From: Tsukamurella paurometabola
Lineage (GTDB): Bacteria > Actinomycetota > Actinomycetes > Mycobacteriales > Mycobacteriaceae
Direction of reading: 5' to 3'
Length of the DNA: 64,000 nt
NCBI RefSeq assembly: GCF_900631615.1
Contig: NZ_LR131273.1
Span: 3,008,850-3,072,849, forward strand
Positions 45,035 through 53,972 of this stretch are shown in pieces. Numbering within the stretch: the first letter of the stretch is position 1; every line of letters begins with the position of its first letter. Below the pieces are notes generated by a model that saw nothing but the letters and a program-made list of their open reading frames with translations, was not told where the DNA came from and ran no database searches. A program made the position numbers and the translations under genes.

Positions 45035-45487
45035 ATGGCAATCAAGGAGAAGGTCGAGTTCGAGATCGATGCGCCCGCCGCGCTCGCCTACGCGACGCTG
45101 CTGGACGTCGAATCGCTTCCCGAGTGGTCGTCGTCGCACAAGCGGGTGACGGTCGTCGAGCGCGATGCGGAGGGGGACCCGCGGGTCGTCGAGGTCGAGG
45201 CCGGCATGGTCGGCATCAGCGACTCGATGCGGTTCCGCTACGAGTTCACACCCGTGACCAGGGTCGCCTGGCAGTCGGAGAGCGAGGGCGTCGCCGTGCG
45301 CTCCCAGGGCGGGTACTACCAGCTCACGCCGGTCGGTGACGACAAAGTGCACGTCCTGTGCGAGATGAACATCGCCCTCAAGATCAAGCTGCCCGGCTTC
45401 GTCGTGCGCAAGGGTGTGAAGATGAGTGCAGAGATCGCGTCGAAGGGCTTCTCGAAGGAGGTCCTCAAACGGAAGGCTGCACGCTGA
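45035..45487 (+). CDS. SRPBCC (START/Bet v1-like) family protein, copy 2
   Basis: A 150-residue paralogue of the gene at 44529. It opens MAIKEKVEFEIDAPAALAYA, continues with VESLPEWSSSHKRVTVVERDA and VAVRSQGGYYQLTPVG, and closes with KEVLKRKAAR. The duplication looks old, since only motif residues are shared. It leads directly into the MoxR ATPase gene with a 4-base overlap (CTGA), so a structural or regulatory link with MoxR-VWA is plausible but unproven. Confidence 0.82.
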   Translation: MAIKEKVEFEIDAPAALAYATLLDVESLPEWSSSHKRVTVVERDAEGDPRVVEVEAGMVGISDSMRFRYEFTPVTRVAWQSESEGVAVRSQGGYYQLTPVGDDKVHVLCEMNIALKIKLPGFVVRKGVKMSAEIASKGFSKEVLKRKAAR

Positions 45488-46389
45488 GCACCGACATCAC
45501 GACCCCCGCGCCCACCGCGTTGTTCACCAGCGTCGACGACGTCGCCGCGGCACTGCGCGAGACCGGCTACATCCCGTCGGTCGCCACCGCCACGGCCGTC
45601 TTCCTCGCCGACAGACTGGGCAAGCCGCTCCTCGTGGAGGGCCCCGCCGGCGTCGGAAAGACCGAGCTGGCCCGCGCCTGCGCCCAGGCCAGCGCCGCCC
45701 GCTTCGTCCGCCTGCAGTGCTACGAGGGCATCGACGAGGCCCGCGCCCTGTACGAGTGGAACCACGCCAAGCAGATCCTGCGCATCCAGTCCTCCGGCGG
45801 CGACGGCGACTGGGACGACACCAAGCAGGACGTCTTCTCCGAGGAGTTCCTCCTCCCGCGCCCGCTCCTGCAGGCGGTGCGGGAGGGCGGACCGTCGGTC
45901 CTGCTCATCGACGAGGCCGACAAGGCCGATCTCGAGTTCGAGGGGCTGCTGCTGGAGGTCCTCTCGGACTACGCGGTGACGGTGCCCGAACTGGGCACCA
46001 TCGTCGCCGAGCGCAAGCCGCTGGTCTTCCTCACCTCGAACGCCACCCGTGAGCTGTCGGAGGCGCTCAAGCGCCGCTGCCTGTACCTGCACATCGACTT
46101 CCCGGACGCCGAGCTGGAACTGTCGATCATCCGCAGCCGCGTTCCCGACCTGCCGACCGAGGTCGCGCAGCAGTTGCTGCGCGTCATCTCGACGCTGCGC
46201 GGTCTCGATCTGAAGAAGAAGCCGTCCGTCTCGGAGACGCTCGACTGGTGCCGCACCCTGCTCGCGCTCGGCGTGACCGGCAGCGCCAGCGGGTCCATCG
46301 ACAAGGCGGCCCTCCGCTCGACGCTCGGCGTGGTGCTCAAGCACCAGGTCGACATCGAGACCGCCGCGGCGGCGCTGGGCCTGTCATGA
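45484..46389 (+). CDS. MoxR-type AAA+ ATPase
   Basis: An AAA+ ATPase of the MoxR family, about 301 residues. Walker A is VEGPAGVGKTELARAC, Walker B is SVLLIDEADKADLEFEG, and sensor-1 is PLVFLTSNATRELSEALKRRC. MoxR ATPases act with VWA proteins as metal-dependent chaperones, and the VWA gene follows with an ATGA overlap. There is no ATG, GTG or Shine-Dalgarno-preceded start near the upstream stop. A CTG at 45484 overlapping the previous stop (CTGA) and preceded by GGAAGG is proposed; TTG at 45520 is the alternative. The function of the target is unknown. Confidence 0.85.
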   Translation: MSTDITTPAPTALFTSVDDVAAALRETGYIPSVATATAVFLADRLGKPLLVEGPAGVGKTELARACAQASAARFVRLQCYEGIDEARALYEWNHAKQILRIQSSGGDGDWDDTKQDVFSEEFLLPRPLLQAVREGGPSVLLIDEADKADLEFEGLLLEVLSDYAVTVPELGTIVAERKPLVFLTSNATRELSEALKRRCLYLHIDFPDAELELSIIRSRVPDLPTEVAQQLLRVISTLRGLDLKKKPSVSETLDWCRTLLALGVTGSASGSIDKAALRSTLGVVLKHQVDIETAAAALGLS

Positions 46390-47894
46390 CCAGCGTGCGG
46401 GATCCGGGCGCCGGCACGCCTCTGGATACGCACCTGCACGCCTTCGTGCGGACCCTGCGTGAGCGCGGCATGGCCATCGGCCCGGGCGAGGCGATCACCG
46501 CCGCCGAGGTGCTGACGGTGCTCGACCTCACCGACCGCGGCCAGCTCCGCGAGGGCCTCGCCGCGGTGCTGCTGCGCGAGCAGATGCACCGCAAGACCTT
46601 CGACGTCATCTTCGATCTGTACTTCCCCGTCCGCGGCGGCTTCGGCGCGGCGGGGAGCGGGCCCGACGGTGCCACCGGGTCCGGCGGGGAGGGCTGCTCG
46701 GGGGCGCCAGGCGAGGCGCCCGACCAGGTCGACCCGTTGAAGATGCCCGCTCCCGACACGCCGCCCGATCCGGACGCCGTCCGCGAGGCGCTGCGGCAGG
46801 AGGCCGTCGCCGCGCTCGTCGCCGGCGGCGACCACGACGGCATCGCCAGCCAGATCGTCGAGCAGCTCGGCGAGTACCAGTCGGCGACCGGCACGGCCTT
46901 CTCCTCGTACCAGGCGCTTAAGGCGTTGAACCCGCAGACGCTCATCGCCGCCATCGCCAACGGCCTGCTCGCCGCCGCCGGGGAGGACGGCGCCGCGCCC
47001 GGCAGCTTCGAGTACGAGTCCGCGCGCCGCGTCGCGCGCTCGCGCGTCGCCGGGCTCACGGAGCGGGTGCAGGAGCTCACCTCCGTCGCCATGGCCGCTC
47101 GACGGGGCCCCGAGGCCGTCGCGCAGTACGCCGCTCCGCAGCTGCCCGAGAACGTCGCCTTCTTCGCCGCCACCCGCACCGAGCTGCACCGCATGGAGCA
47201 GACCGTCCGGCCGCTGGCCCGCCAGCTGTCCACACGCCTGCTGGTGCGGCGGCGCCGCGCCCGCCGCGGCCCCATCGACCTGCGCCGCACGCTGCGCAAG
47301 TCGATGTCGACCGGCGGCGTGCCGATCGATCTGGCGCACCGTCGACCCCGGCCCACCAAGCCCGAGCTCGTGCTCCTGTGCGACCTCTCCGGCTCCGTCG
47401 CGGGCTTCTCCAACTTCACGCTGCTGCTCACGCACGCGCTCAGCGCCGAGTTCTCCAAGATCCGCGTGTTCGGCTTCGTCGACTCCGTGGACGAGATCAC
47501 CGACTACATCGACCCGTCGCGCACGCTCACCGTCGACACCGTGGTGGACATGTTCGACCGGGTGATCCGGGAGACCAAGGTCGCCCGGTTCGGCGGCTCC
47601 GACTACGGCAACGTGCTGCGCACGTTCGTCCGCGACTTCCCCGACGCGGTCACGCACCGCGGGACCCTGCTGATCCTCGGCGACGCCCGGTCCAACCACA
47701 CCGATCCCGCGCTGGCGGAGCTCGACGAGCTCGTCGAGCGGGCGCGCCACGCGTTCTGGCTCAACCCGGAGCGGAAGGCCTCGTGGGGCACGGGAGACTC
47801 GGTCGCGGACAAGTACGGGCGGCTCATCGACATGTACGAATGCCGCACCGCGGGGCAGCTGGCCGAGGTCATCGGGCGCCTGCTGCCCGTCTGA
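46386..47894 (+). CDS. VWA-domain protein (MoxR partner, CoxE-like)
   Basis: A 502-residue protein. The N-terminal helical region has a Gly/Pro/Ser-rich linker (about residues 85-125). The C-terminal third is a von Willebrand A domain with a complete MIDAS site: [11 protein letters not shown] (DxSxS), the Thr/Asp region near FGGSDYG, and ILGDARSN. It also carries a long Arg-rich stretch ([14 protein letters not shown]). In M. tuberculosis Rv2426c/Rv2425c are the same pair. It overlaps the MoxR stop by four bases. Confidence 0.88.
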   Translation: MTSVRDPGAGTPLDTHLHAFVRTLRERGMAIGPGEAITAAEVLTVLDLTDRGQLREGLAAVLLREQMHRKTFDVIFDLYFPVRGGFGAAGSGPDGATGSGGEGCSGAPGEAPDQVDPLKMPAPDTPPDPDAVREALRQEAVAALVAGGDHDGIASQIVEQLGEYQSATGTAFSSYQALKALNPQTLIAAIANGLLAAAGEDGAAPGSFEYESARRVARSRVAGLTERVQELTSVAMAARRGPEAVAQYAAPQLPENVAFFAATRTELHRMEQTVRPLARQLSTRLLVRRRRARRGPIDLRRTLRKSMSTGGVPIDLAHRRPRPTKPELVLLCDLSGSVAGFSNFTLLLTHALSAEFSKIRVFGFVDSVDEITDYIDPSRTLTVDTVVDMFDRVIRETKVARFGGSDYGNVLRTFVRDFPDAVTHRGTLLILGDARSNHTDPALAELDELVERARHAFWLNPERKASWGTGDSVADKYGRLIDMYECRTAGQLAEVIGRLLPV

Positions 47895-47911
47895 CCCGCG
47901 GGCGGGATGCA

Positions 47912-47917
47912 TAGGAT
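47912..47917 (+). promoter_or_regulatory. Candidate -10 for leaderless nadD
   Basis: TAGGAT ends 8 nt before the ATG at 47926, in the 31-base gap after the VWA gene. Confidence 0.45.
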
Positions 47918-47925
47918 GGACCGTT

Positions 47926-48597
47926 ATGCGTGAGTCCAGCACCGCCGGGCGCCGTCGCGGCAGCGATCACGGTCGCCGCCGCGTGGGCGTCATGGGTGGG
48001 ACCTTCGACCCGATCCACCACGGTCACCTCGTGGCCGCCAGCGAGGTGGCGGACCGATTCGATCTCGACGAGGTGATCTTCGTCCCCACCGGCCGACCGT
48101 GGCAGAAGAGCGAGGTCACGCCCGCCGAGGACCGCTACCTGATGACGGTGATCGCGACCGCGTCGAACCCGCGTTTCTCCGTGAGCCGAGTGGACATCGA
48201 CCGCGGCGGCGACACCTACACCGTGGACACGCTGCGCGACCTGCACCGGCAGAACCCCGACACCGACCTGTTCTTCATCACCGGCGCCGATGCCCTCGCC
48301 TCCATCCTCAGCTGGCAGGACTGGGAGGAGCTGTTCGGGCTCGCCACCTTCATCGGCGTCTCCCGGCCCGGCTACCACCTGGCGGCGGATCACCTGTCGG
48401 ACGTGCCGAAGGATAGATTGTTCCTCGTGGAGGTGCCCGCGCTGGCCATCTCGTCGACCGACTGTCGCGCACGCGCCGACGCCGGACGGCCCGTCTGGTA
48501 CCTCGTGCCCGACGGCGTGGTGCAGTACATCGCCAAGCGAGCTCTCTATCAGAGCCGCCCGGCACCGGACCAGACCGTGAACCCAGGAGGATCATGA
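47926..48597 (+). CDS. nadD: Nicotinate-nucleotide adenylyltransferase
   Basis: A 223-residue nucleotidyltransferase, the penultimate step of NAD synthesis. The ATP motif is [19 protein letters not shown] (HxGH), the second motif is [14 protein letters not shown], and the C-terminal [21 protein letters not shown] corresponds to the ISSTxIR signature with a Cys replacing the usual residue. A basic N-terminal extension of about 18 residues precedes the fold; the GTG at the fold start would be an alternative. rsfS overlaps (ATGA). Confidence 0.95.
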   Translation: MRESSTAGRRRGSDHGRRRVGVMGGTFDPIHHGHLVAASEVADRFDLDEVIFVPTGRPWQKSEVTPAEDRYLMTVIATASNPRFSVSRVDIDRGGDTYTVDTLRDLHRQNPDTDLFFITGADALASILSWQDWEELFGLATFIGVSRPGYHLAADHLSDVPKDRLFLVEVPALAISSTDCRARADAGRPVWYLVPDGVVQYIAKRALYQSRPAPDQTVNPGGS

Positions 48598-49010
48598 CCG
48601 CATCCGATCAGGCCCGTACCCTCGCCGCCGTCGCGGCCCGCGCGGCCGACGACAAGCTCGCGAGCGACGTCGTCGTGCTCGACGTCTCGGAGCAGCTCGT
48701 ACTGACCGAGGCCTTCGTCATCGCGTCGGCGAGCAACGAGCGTCAGGTGAACGCCATCGTCGAGGAGGTCGAGGACAAGCTCCGCGAGGCCGGCGTCAAG
48801 CCCACCCGCCGCGAGGGCGCGCGCGAGGGCCGCTGGGCCCTGCTGGACTTCCTCGACATCGTCGTGCACGTCTTCCACGAGGAGGAGCGCGAGTACTACG
48901 CCCTCGAGAAGCTGTGGAAGGACTGCCCGCACATCGAGGTCGAGGGCCTCGGTGAGCACGACCGCGCCGACGGCGCCGCGGACTCCGGCGGGGACCGCGA
49001 GGGCGCCTGA
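48594..49010 (+). CDS. rsfS: Ribosomal silencing factor RsfS
   Basis: A 138-residue DUF143 protein that binds L14 and blocks subunit joining in starvation. The core reads [22 protein letters not shown] and [21 protein letters not shown]. The C-terminal tail is Asp/Gly rich. The nadD-rsfS-phosphatase order is widely conserved. The stop overlaps the next start by one base (TGATG). Confidence 0.94.
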   Translation: MTASDQARTLAAVAARAADDKLASDVVVLDVSEQLVLTEAFVIASASNERQVNAIVEEVEDKLREAGVKPTRREGAREGRWALLDFLDIVVHVFHEEEREYYALEKLWKDCPHIEVEGLGEHDRADGAADSGGDREGA

Positions 49011-49699
49011 TGCACGTGGAGGACGGGCTCGACTCGTCGGTCGAGCGCCTGACCCCGACGGTGCGCCGTCTCATCCTGCTCCGGCACGGCCAGACGGCGT
49101 CGAACGCCGAAGGCCGCATGCAGGGCCAGCTCGACACGGACCTCACCGACCTGGGACGCCGGCAGGCCGCCGCGGCCGCCGACGCGCTCGGCGACCGCGA
49201 TCCGATCGCGATCGTCAGCTCCGACCTGCGCCGCGCCCGCGACACCGCGGACGCGCTCGCCGCGGTGACCGGCGGCACCGTCGAGACCGACGTCCGGCTG
49301 CGGGAGACCATGCTGGGGGACTGGCAGGGCATGACCCACCGCGAGGTCGACGCGTACATGCCCGGCGCGCGGCTGCGCTGGCGCGACGCCCCCGAATGGG
49401 CGCCGCCCGGTGGCGAGGCCCGCGTCGACGTCGCGGCCCGCTCGTACCCGCTGGTGGAGGAACTGATCGAGCGGCTGCCCGCCTGGGGCGACTCCGAGCG
49501 CCCCGTCGTGCTCGTGGCGCACGGCGGCCTCGTCGCCGCGCTCACCGCCCGCCTGCTGGACCTGCCGGTGACCTCCTGGCCGATCCTCGGTGGCCTCGGC
49601 AACTGCAGTTGGGTGCAGCTCTCCGGCCACGGCGACGTACCGCGGTGGCGGCTCGACGTGTGGAACGCCTCGTCGGACGTGGCGCCCGAGGTCCAGTGA
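49010..49699 (+). CDS. gpgP: Histidine phosphatase, probable glucosyl-3-phosphoglycerate phosphatase
   Basis: A 229-residue histidine phosphatase. LILLRHGQTASNAEGRMQGQLD carries the RHG nucleophile, and VVLVAHGGLVAALTARLL carries the second catalytic His. The mycobacterial protein in this position (Rv2419c, GpgP) dephosphorylates glucosyl-3-phosphoglycerate, the second step of methylglucose lipopolysaccharide synthesis. The next gene belongs to the same pathway, which supports the specific call over a generic phosphoglycerate mutase. Confidence 0.85.
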   Translation: MHVEDGLDSSVERLTPTVRRLILLRHGQTASNAEGRMQGQLDTDLTDLGRRQAAAAADALGDRDPIAIVSSDLRRARDTADALAAVTGGTVETDVRLRETMLGDWQGMTHREVDAYMPGARLRWRDAPEWAPPGGEARVDVAARSYPLVEELIERLPAWGDSERPVVLVAHGGLVAALTARLLDLPVTSWPILGGLGNCSWVQLSGHGDVPRWRLDVWNASSDVAPEVQ

Positions 49700-50424
49700 G
49701 CGCATCGGCGACCGGCACCCTCCTGGTGCTCAGCGACTCCCTGGGCTTCTACGGACCCGAGGGTGCGCTGCCCACCTCGGACCCGCGGATCTGGCCCAAT
49801 CTCGTGGCCGCCGAACTGGGGCTGCGGTGCGAGCTCTTCGCCCGCGTCGGCTGGACCACCCGCGACGGCTGGTGGTGCGTGACCCAGGACCCGCGGGTGT
49901 GGGCGGCCGTGCCGACCGTCGAGGCGGCGGTCCTCGCGCTCGGCGGCATGGATTCGCTGCCCTCGCCGCTGCCGACCGCGCTGCGCGAACAGATCCGGTA
50001 CCTGCGGCCCGCCTCCGTGCGCGCCCGCGCCCGCGACGGCTACGCGACGATCCAGAGGGTCTTCGCGCCGGTGGGCTGGCCCATGGCGCTGCCGCCGAAG
50101 GTCACCGTCGACTACCTCGCCAAGACCTACGACTCGATCCACTCCCTGCGCCCGCAGGCCCCGGTCGCGGTGCTCGAGCCGCCGACGCACCGCGCGCTGG
50201 CCTACTCGTTCGCGCACCCCGGGTGGGCCCGCACGCAGCGGGCGATGCGCTCCTGGTCCGACGGTGCGGGCGTGCCGACCGTTCCCGTGCGTGACCTGTG
50301 CGACTGGTCGTTCGACCTGGGGATCAATAACATCGACGGGATCCACTGGTCGTTCGAGATGCACGAGCAGGTGGCGCAGCGGGTGCTGCGCGCGCTGCGC
50401 GGTGCGGGAGGGGGTGCGCCATGA
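49696..50424 (+). CDS. octT: SGNH-fold acyltransferase, probable diglucosylglycerate octanoyltransferase
   Basis: A 242-residue SGNH/GDSL-fold protein: TLLVLSDSLGFYGPEG contains the nucleophile Ser block, and NNIDGIHWSFEMH the Asp-His block. In mycobacteria the homologue (Rv2418c, OctT) transfers octanoate to diglucosylglycerate, an early step of methylglucose lipopolysaccharide synthesis. A GTG start overlaps the gpgP stop by four bases, and degV overlaps at the other end, so all are cotranscribed. Confidence 0.8.
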   Translation: MSASATGTLLVLSDSLGFYGPEGALPTSDPRIWPNLVAAELGLRCELFARVGWTTRDGWWCVTQDPRVWAAVPTVEAAVLALGGMDSLPSPLPTALREQIRYLRPASVRARARDGYATIQRVFAPVGWPMALPPKVTVDYLAKTYDSIHSLRPQAPVAVLEPPTHRALAYSFAHPGWARTQRAMRSWSDGAGVPTVPVRDLCDWSFDLGINNIDGIHWSFEMHEQVAQRVLRALRGAGGGAP

Positions 50425-51275
50425 GTGTCGTCGTCGTGACCGACGCCTCGGCCGCGATCGCCCCGGAGCGGGTCGCCGAGCTCGGCATCCACATCCTCCC
50501 GTTGCACGTCCTCTCGGGCGACGCCGAGTACATCGACCGCGGCACGGGTTACCAGGCCGAGCGGTTCGTCAAGGAGGGCGTGACCACGTCCGGCCCGTCG
50601 GTCGGCGAGGTCCGCGAGGTGCTCGCCGCCGCGGTCGCCGAGGCCGGCGGTGACGGCGTCGTGGTGATCACCATGAGCTCCCACCTGAGCTCCACCTACT
50701 CGACGTCGGTCGCGCAGGCCGCGCTCATGGACGCCGACATCACCGTGGTCGACTCGCGGAGCATCGACATGGCGATGGGATTCGGCGTGCTGGAGGCGGC
50801 GCGGCTGGCCCGCGCCGGCGCGCCCGCCGACGAGGTCGCGGAGGCCGCGCGGCAGGTGCTCGACGGCGCCGAGGGCTTCTTCTGTGTCGCCACGCTCGAT
50901 CACCTGCGGGCGGGCGGCCGCGTGAGCGCCCTCGCGAAGCTGCTCGGCGGGGCGCTGCAGATCGTGCCGGTGCTGCGGCTGCAGGACGGCCGGATCGTCT
51001 CCGAGCGCAAGACCCGCACGGTCTCCCGCGCGCGGGACCAGCTCGCCGCCCTGGCCTCCCAGCACCTCGGGAACCGGCCCGCGCGGGTCGCGGTGCACCA
51101 CGTCGAGGCGCCCGAGGCCGCCGAGCACGTCGCCGCTCTGGTCAAGGAGGAGTTCCCGCAGCTCCAGGAACTGGTGACCGGGCCGTTCGGCGGCACCATC
51201 GCCGCGCACCTCGGACCGGGCGCGGTGGGCGTCGCGGTGGCGCCCGCGCTGGTCGACGGCGCGGATCCGGCCTAG
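50421..51275 (+). CDS. DegV family fatty-acid-binding protein (FakB-like)
   Basis: A 284-residue DegV protein. It shows VVVTDASAAIAPERVAELGIHILPLHV, the fatty acid carboxylate site region VVITMSSHLSSTYSTSVAQA and the following VVDSRSIDMAMGFGVLEAA. DegV/FakB proteins hold a fatty acid for phosphorylation by a FakA kinase; a FakA-like DAK2 protein is encoded at 25243. The operon context with an octanoyltransferase is interesting in this light. ATGA overlap with octT. Confidence 0.9.
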   Translation: MSVVVVTDASAAIAPERVAELGIHILPLHVLSGDAEYIDRGTGYQAERFVKEGVTTSGPSVGEVREVLAAAVAEAGGDGVVVITMSSHLSSTYSTSVAQAALMDADITVVDSRSIDMAMGFGVLEAARLARAGAPADEVAEAARQVLDGAEGFFCVATLDHLRAGGRVSALAKLLGGALQIVPVLRLQDGRIVSERKTRTVSRARDQLAALASQHLGNRPARVAVHHVEAPEAAEHVAALVKEEFPQLQELVTGPFGGTIAAHLGPGAVGVAVAPALVDGADPA

Positions 51276-51311
51276 CACAACGCTGCGACGGATCGCGCTC
51301 CGGCGAGCGGG

Positions 51312-51338
51312 TTCTCCACAGGTTCGGGGTTATCCACA
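51312..51338. promoter_or_regulatory. Two DnaA-box-like sequences upstream of comEA
   Basis: TTATCCACA (51330-51338) is a perfect consensus DnaA box, and TTCTCCACA (51312-51320) differs at one base. Both face the same way, 18 bp apart, in the 125-base gap between degV and comEA. Confidence 0.6.
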
Positions 51339-51388
51339 GGCGGCCCCGGTTCGCGCTCTCGTCGAGCGTTCCGGCGGTGCCGGCGCCC

Positions 51389-51394
51389 TACGGT
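51389..51394 (+). promoter_or_regulatory. Candidate -10 for leaderless comEA
   Basis: TACGGT ends 6 nt before the ATG at 51401, which supports that start over the in-frame GTG at 51377. Confidence 0.45.
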
Positions 51395-51400
51395 CGTCGC

Positions 51401-52357
51401 ATGAACGGCGAACGAGAGGCGGCGGCCGGAAGCGGCGTCGCGGACGAGCAGATCTTCGCGCGGCCCGCGTGGCTCGACGACTTCGCGCCGGCCCGCCGGG
51501 AGTACGCCGAGCCGGTCGACCCCGGGCGGGACGGTGACGGGCGCGGCACCGGGGTCACGCCGTCGCGCCGGGTGCGCATGGAGGACGACGACTTCTGGGA
51601 CGAGCAGGAACCCGTCGGGTGGCGCGCCACCGTCGAGCGGGTGCGGACGACGCCCCGGGCCGCGATCGCACTCGTCGTGGTGGGCGTGATCGCCGCCGTG
51701 GTGGCGGCGGTGACGGTCCTCGGACCGTCGCGCGAGGGCGGCGGGCAGTACCCGGTCGTGGATTTCGCGGGCGCGTCCTCGTCGGCGGAGCCGTCCGCGC
51801 CGTCGGGGGCGGCCGCGTCCGCCGGGGCCGGCGCTGCGACCGGATCGGGGTCGGCGCCGTCGGATCTGGTCGTGGCGGTCGTCGGTCTGGTGCGGGCCCC
51901 CGGGTTGCACCGGCTGCGGCCCGGTGCCCGGGTGGCCGACGCCCTGACCGCCGCCCGCGGCACGCTCGGCGGTGCCGACACCGCGAGCCTGAACCTGGCG
52001 CAGCCGCTGCGCGACGGCGATCAGGTGGTCGTCGGCGTTGTGGATCCGAAGGCCGGAGTGACGCTGCGCAGTTCCGTGCGGTCCGGCTCGGTGGCGGGCG
52101 CGGCGGGCGCGTCGTCGGGGGCACCGGGAGGGGCGGTGGGCGGTGCGGGCGGCGCCGACGCGGCGGGTGCGGTCAACATCAACACGGCGAGCGCCGCCGA
52201 GCTCGACCGGTTGCCCGGCGTGGGCGCGGCGACCGCCGCCGCGATCATCGCCTACCGCGACAAGAACGGGCCGTTCCGCACCGTCGACGACCTCGCGAAG
52301 GTCAGCGGCATCGGCGAGGCGAAGCTCGCCAAGATCAAGCCGATGGCCACGGTGTGA
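51401..52357 (+). CDS. comEA: ComEA-type DNA-binding competence protein
   Basis: A 318-residue membrane-anchored protein. A cytoplasmic stretch of about 75 residues, rich in acidic and basic residues, is followed by one transmembrane segment (AAIALVVVGVIAAVVAAVTV) and a Ser/Ala/Gly linker. Then come an SLBB domain (LVRAPGLHRLRPGARVADAL) and a C-terminal helix-hairpin-helix pair (VNINTASAAELDRLPGVGAA, ISGIGEAK-like VSGIGEAKLAKI). ComEA binds incoming DNA at the outer face. comEC follows one base after the stop. Confidence 0.9.
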   Translation: MNGEREAAAGSGVADEQIFARPAWLDDFAPARREYAEPVDPGRDGDGRGTGVTPSRRVRMEDDDFWDEQEPVGWRATVERVRTTPRAAIALVVVGVIAAVVAAVTVLGPSREGGGQYPVVDFAGASSSAEPSAPSGAAASAGAGAATGSGSAPSDLVVAVVGLVRAPGLHRLRPGARVADALTAARGTLGGADTASLNLAQPLRDGDQVVVGVVDPKAGVTLRSSVRSGSVAGAAGASSGAPGGAVGGAGGADAAGAVNINTASAAELDRLPGVGAATAAAIIAYRDKNGPFRTVDDLAKVSGIGEAKLAKIKPMATV

Positions 52358-52358
52358 C

Positions 52359-53972
52359 GTGCGCGAGCGGCTGGATCTGCGCCTTCTCCCGGCGGCGATC
52401 GTCTGTTGGGCGGCGGCCGCGGTCGCACTGATCTCCGCCGTCGCGGCGTGGTGGACGGCCGGAATACTCGCGGCGGTGGCAGTGGCGGCGGCGGTGCTCC
52501 GCCGCAGGCGGCCGGGGCCGGTGATCCAGGCGGTGAGCCTGGTCGTCGTCGCGGCCGCGGGACTCGGCGCCGGCGTGGCCGCATCGGTCGCGGTGCGGGT
52601 GCACGACCGGGAGCGGGCCCCGATCGTGGCGTACGACGGGGCAGGACCGGTCGAGGTGCTGCTCGAGGTTGACGAGTGGCCGCGGCAGCGCTCCGGATCC
52701 CCGGGCGGGCACCTCGACGCGTCGCGCGTACTGGTCGCAGCGACGGTGCAGGGGGTGCGGACCGATGCGACGACTCCGGCTCGGGGAGGAGTGCTCCTCC
52801 TGGGTGCGACGCAGGATCTCGGCGGCCTGGTACCGGGCGAGCGGGTCGCGATCCGCGCGACGGTGCTCCGGAGCACGCGGCCGGGCCTCGTCGCGGTTGT
52901 GCTCGTCGGGGCGGGGGAGCCGACGGTACTCGGCCGTGCGCCGCCGTACTTCCGTGCCGCCGCTGCGGTCCGTCGCGCGCTTGCCGCGGTCGCTGCGGAG
53001 GCGCTCCCCGCCGACGCCGCCGGGCTCCTGCCCGCGCTCGTGCTGGGCGACGAGTCCGCCACGCTGCCGACCGTGCGCGGCGACTTCCAGGACTCCGGCC
53101 TCACCCACCTCACGGCGGTGAGCGGCGCCAACTTCGCGATCATCGCCCTCTGCGTGCTGGGGCTGTGCGCGGCGGCGGGCGTGCCGCTCACCGCGCGGGC
53201 CGCGGTGACGACGGTGGCGATCGTCGCCTTCGTCGGGCTGGTGGGGCCCACGGGCTCCGTGGTGCGGGCCGCGGTGATGGGACTGGTCGGGGTGGCGGCG
53301 CTGGCGCTGCGGCGCGGGCGGCAACCGTTGGTCGCGCTGTTCGTCGCGGTGGTCGTGCTGATGCTGGTGCGCCCGGCGCTCGCCCGCGACATCGGTTTCG
53401 CGCTATCGGTGGCGGCCACCGCCGGGCTGGTGCTGTGGTCGCCGGTGGTGCGCGATCGCCTGGTCCTCGCGCGGGTGCCGGACACGCTCGCCGGCCTGCT
53501 CGCGGTGACGATCGTGGCGCAGGTCGTGACGTTGCCGCTCGTGATCGCCTTCTCGGGCCGCGTGCCGCTGGGCGGGGTCGTGGCGAACCTCCTCGCCGGG
53601 CCGGTGATCCCGATCATCACGGTGGTCGGAACGCTCGCCGCGGTGGCGGCCCCGGTCGCCGGGCCCGTCGCCGCGCTCGCGGTGTCGGCGACGGGGCCGG
53701 AGCTGTGGTGGGTCATCACGGTCGCGCGGTGGTGTGCGCGGATCGGCGTCCTCCCCGTGCCGGGCGGTGCGGGCACGGGCGTCGCGCTGGTCGTGGCGTG
53801 CGTGGTCGTCGGTGGGGTCTGGAAGTATGGGAGCCGTGGTGGACAGCGCGCGCGTACACGTGGTGGTGGGGACCGAGGGCCTCCTGGTGGAGCGGGCGGT
53901 CTCGTCGATCGTCGAGTCGGCGCGCGCGGCGGCGGGCGACGGAGGTATGGGCCTGCCGGGCGGCGCGGGTGA
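52359..53972 (+). CDS. comEC: ComEC/Rec2-family membrane channel protein
   Basis: A 537-residue protein with some ten membrane segments. The competence-domain motif GLTHLTAVSGANFAIIALC is intact, as are the N-terminal DUF4131-like part and repeated helices VATAGLVLWSP, VTIVAQVVTLPLVIAF. The C-terminal metallo-beta-lactamase domain found in Bacillus ComEC is absent, as in mycobacteria. The last 49 residues or so are low-complexity Gly/Arg sequence that runs 146 bases into holA in another frame, so the true functional end is probably near 53825. GTG start one base after comEA. Confidence 0.88.
   Translation: MRERLDLRLLPAAIVCWAAAAVALISAVAAWWTAGILAAVAVAAAVLRRRRPGPVIQAVSLVVVAAAGLGAGVAASVAVRVHDRERAPIVAYDGAGPVEVLLEVDEWPRQRSGSPGGHLDASRVLVAATVQGVRTDATTPARGGVLLLGATQDLGGLVPGERVAIRATVLRSTRPGLVAVVLVGAGEPTVLGRAPPYFRAAAAVRRALAAVAAEALPADAAGLLPALVLGDESATLPTVRGDFQDSGLTHLTAVSGANFAIIALCVLGLCAAAGVPLTARAAVTTVAIVAFVGLVGPTGSVVRAAVMGLVGVAALALRRGRQPLVALFVAVVVLMLVRPALARDIGFALSVAATAGLVLWSPVVRDRLVLARVPDTLAGLLAVTIVAQVVTLPLVIAFSGRVPLGGVVANLLAGPVIPIITVVGTLAAVAAPVAGPVAALAVSATGPELWWVITVARWCARIGVLPVPGGAGTGVALVVACVVVGGVWKYGSRGGQRARTRGGGDRGPPGGAGGLVDRRVGARGGGRRRYGPAGRRG

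Noticed and set aside
51312-51338. Replication origin at the paired DnaA boxes
   Set aside because: Only two boxes, no AT-rich unwinding region, no dnaA, dnaN or parAB nearby.
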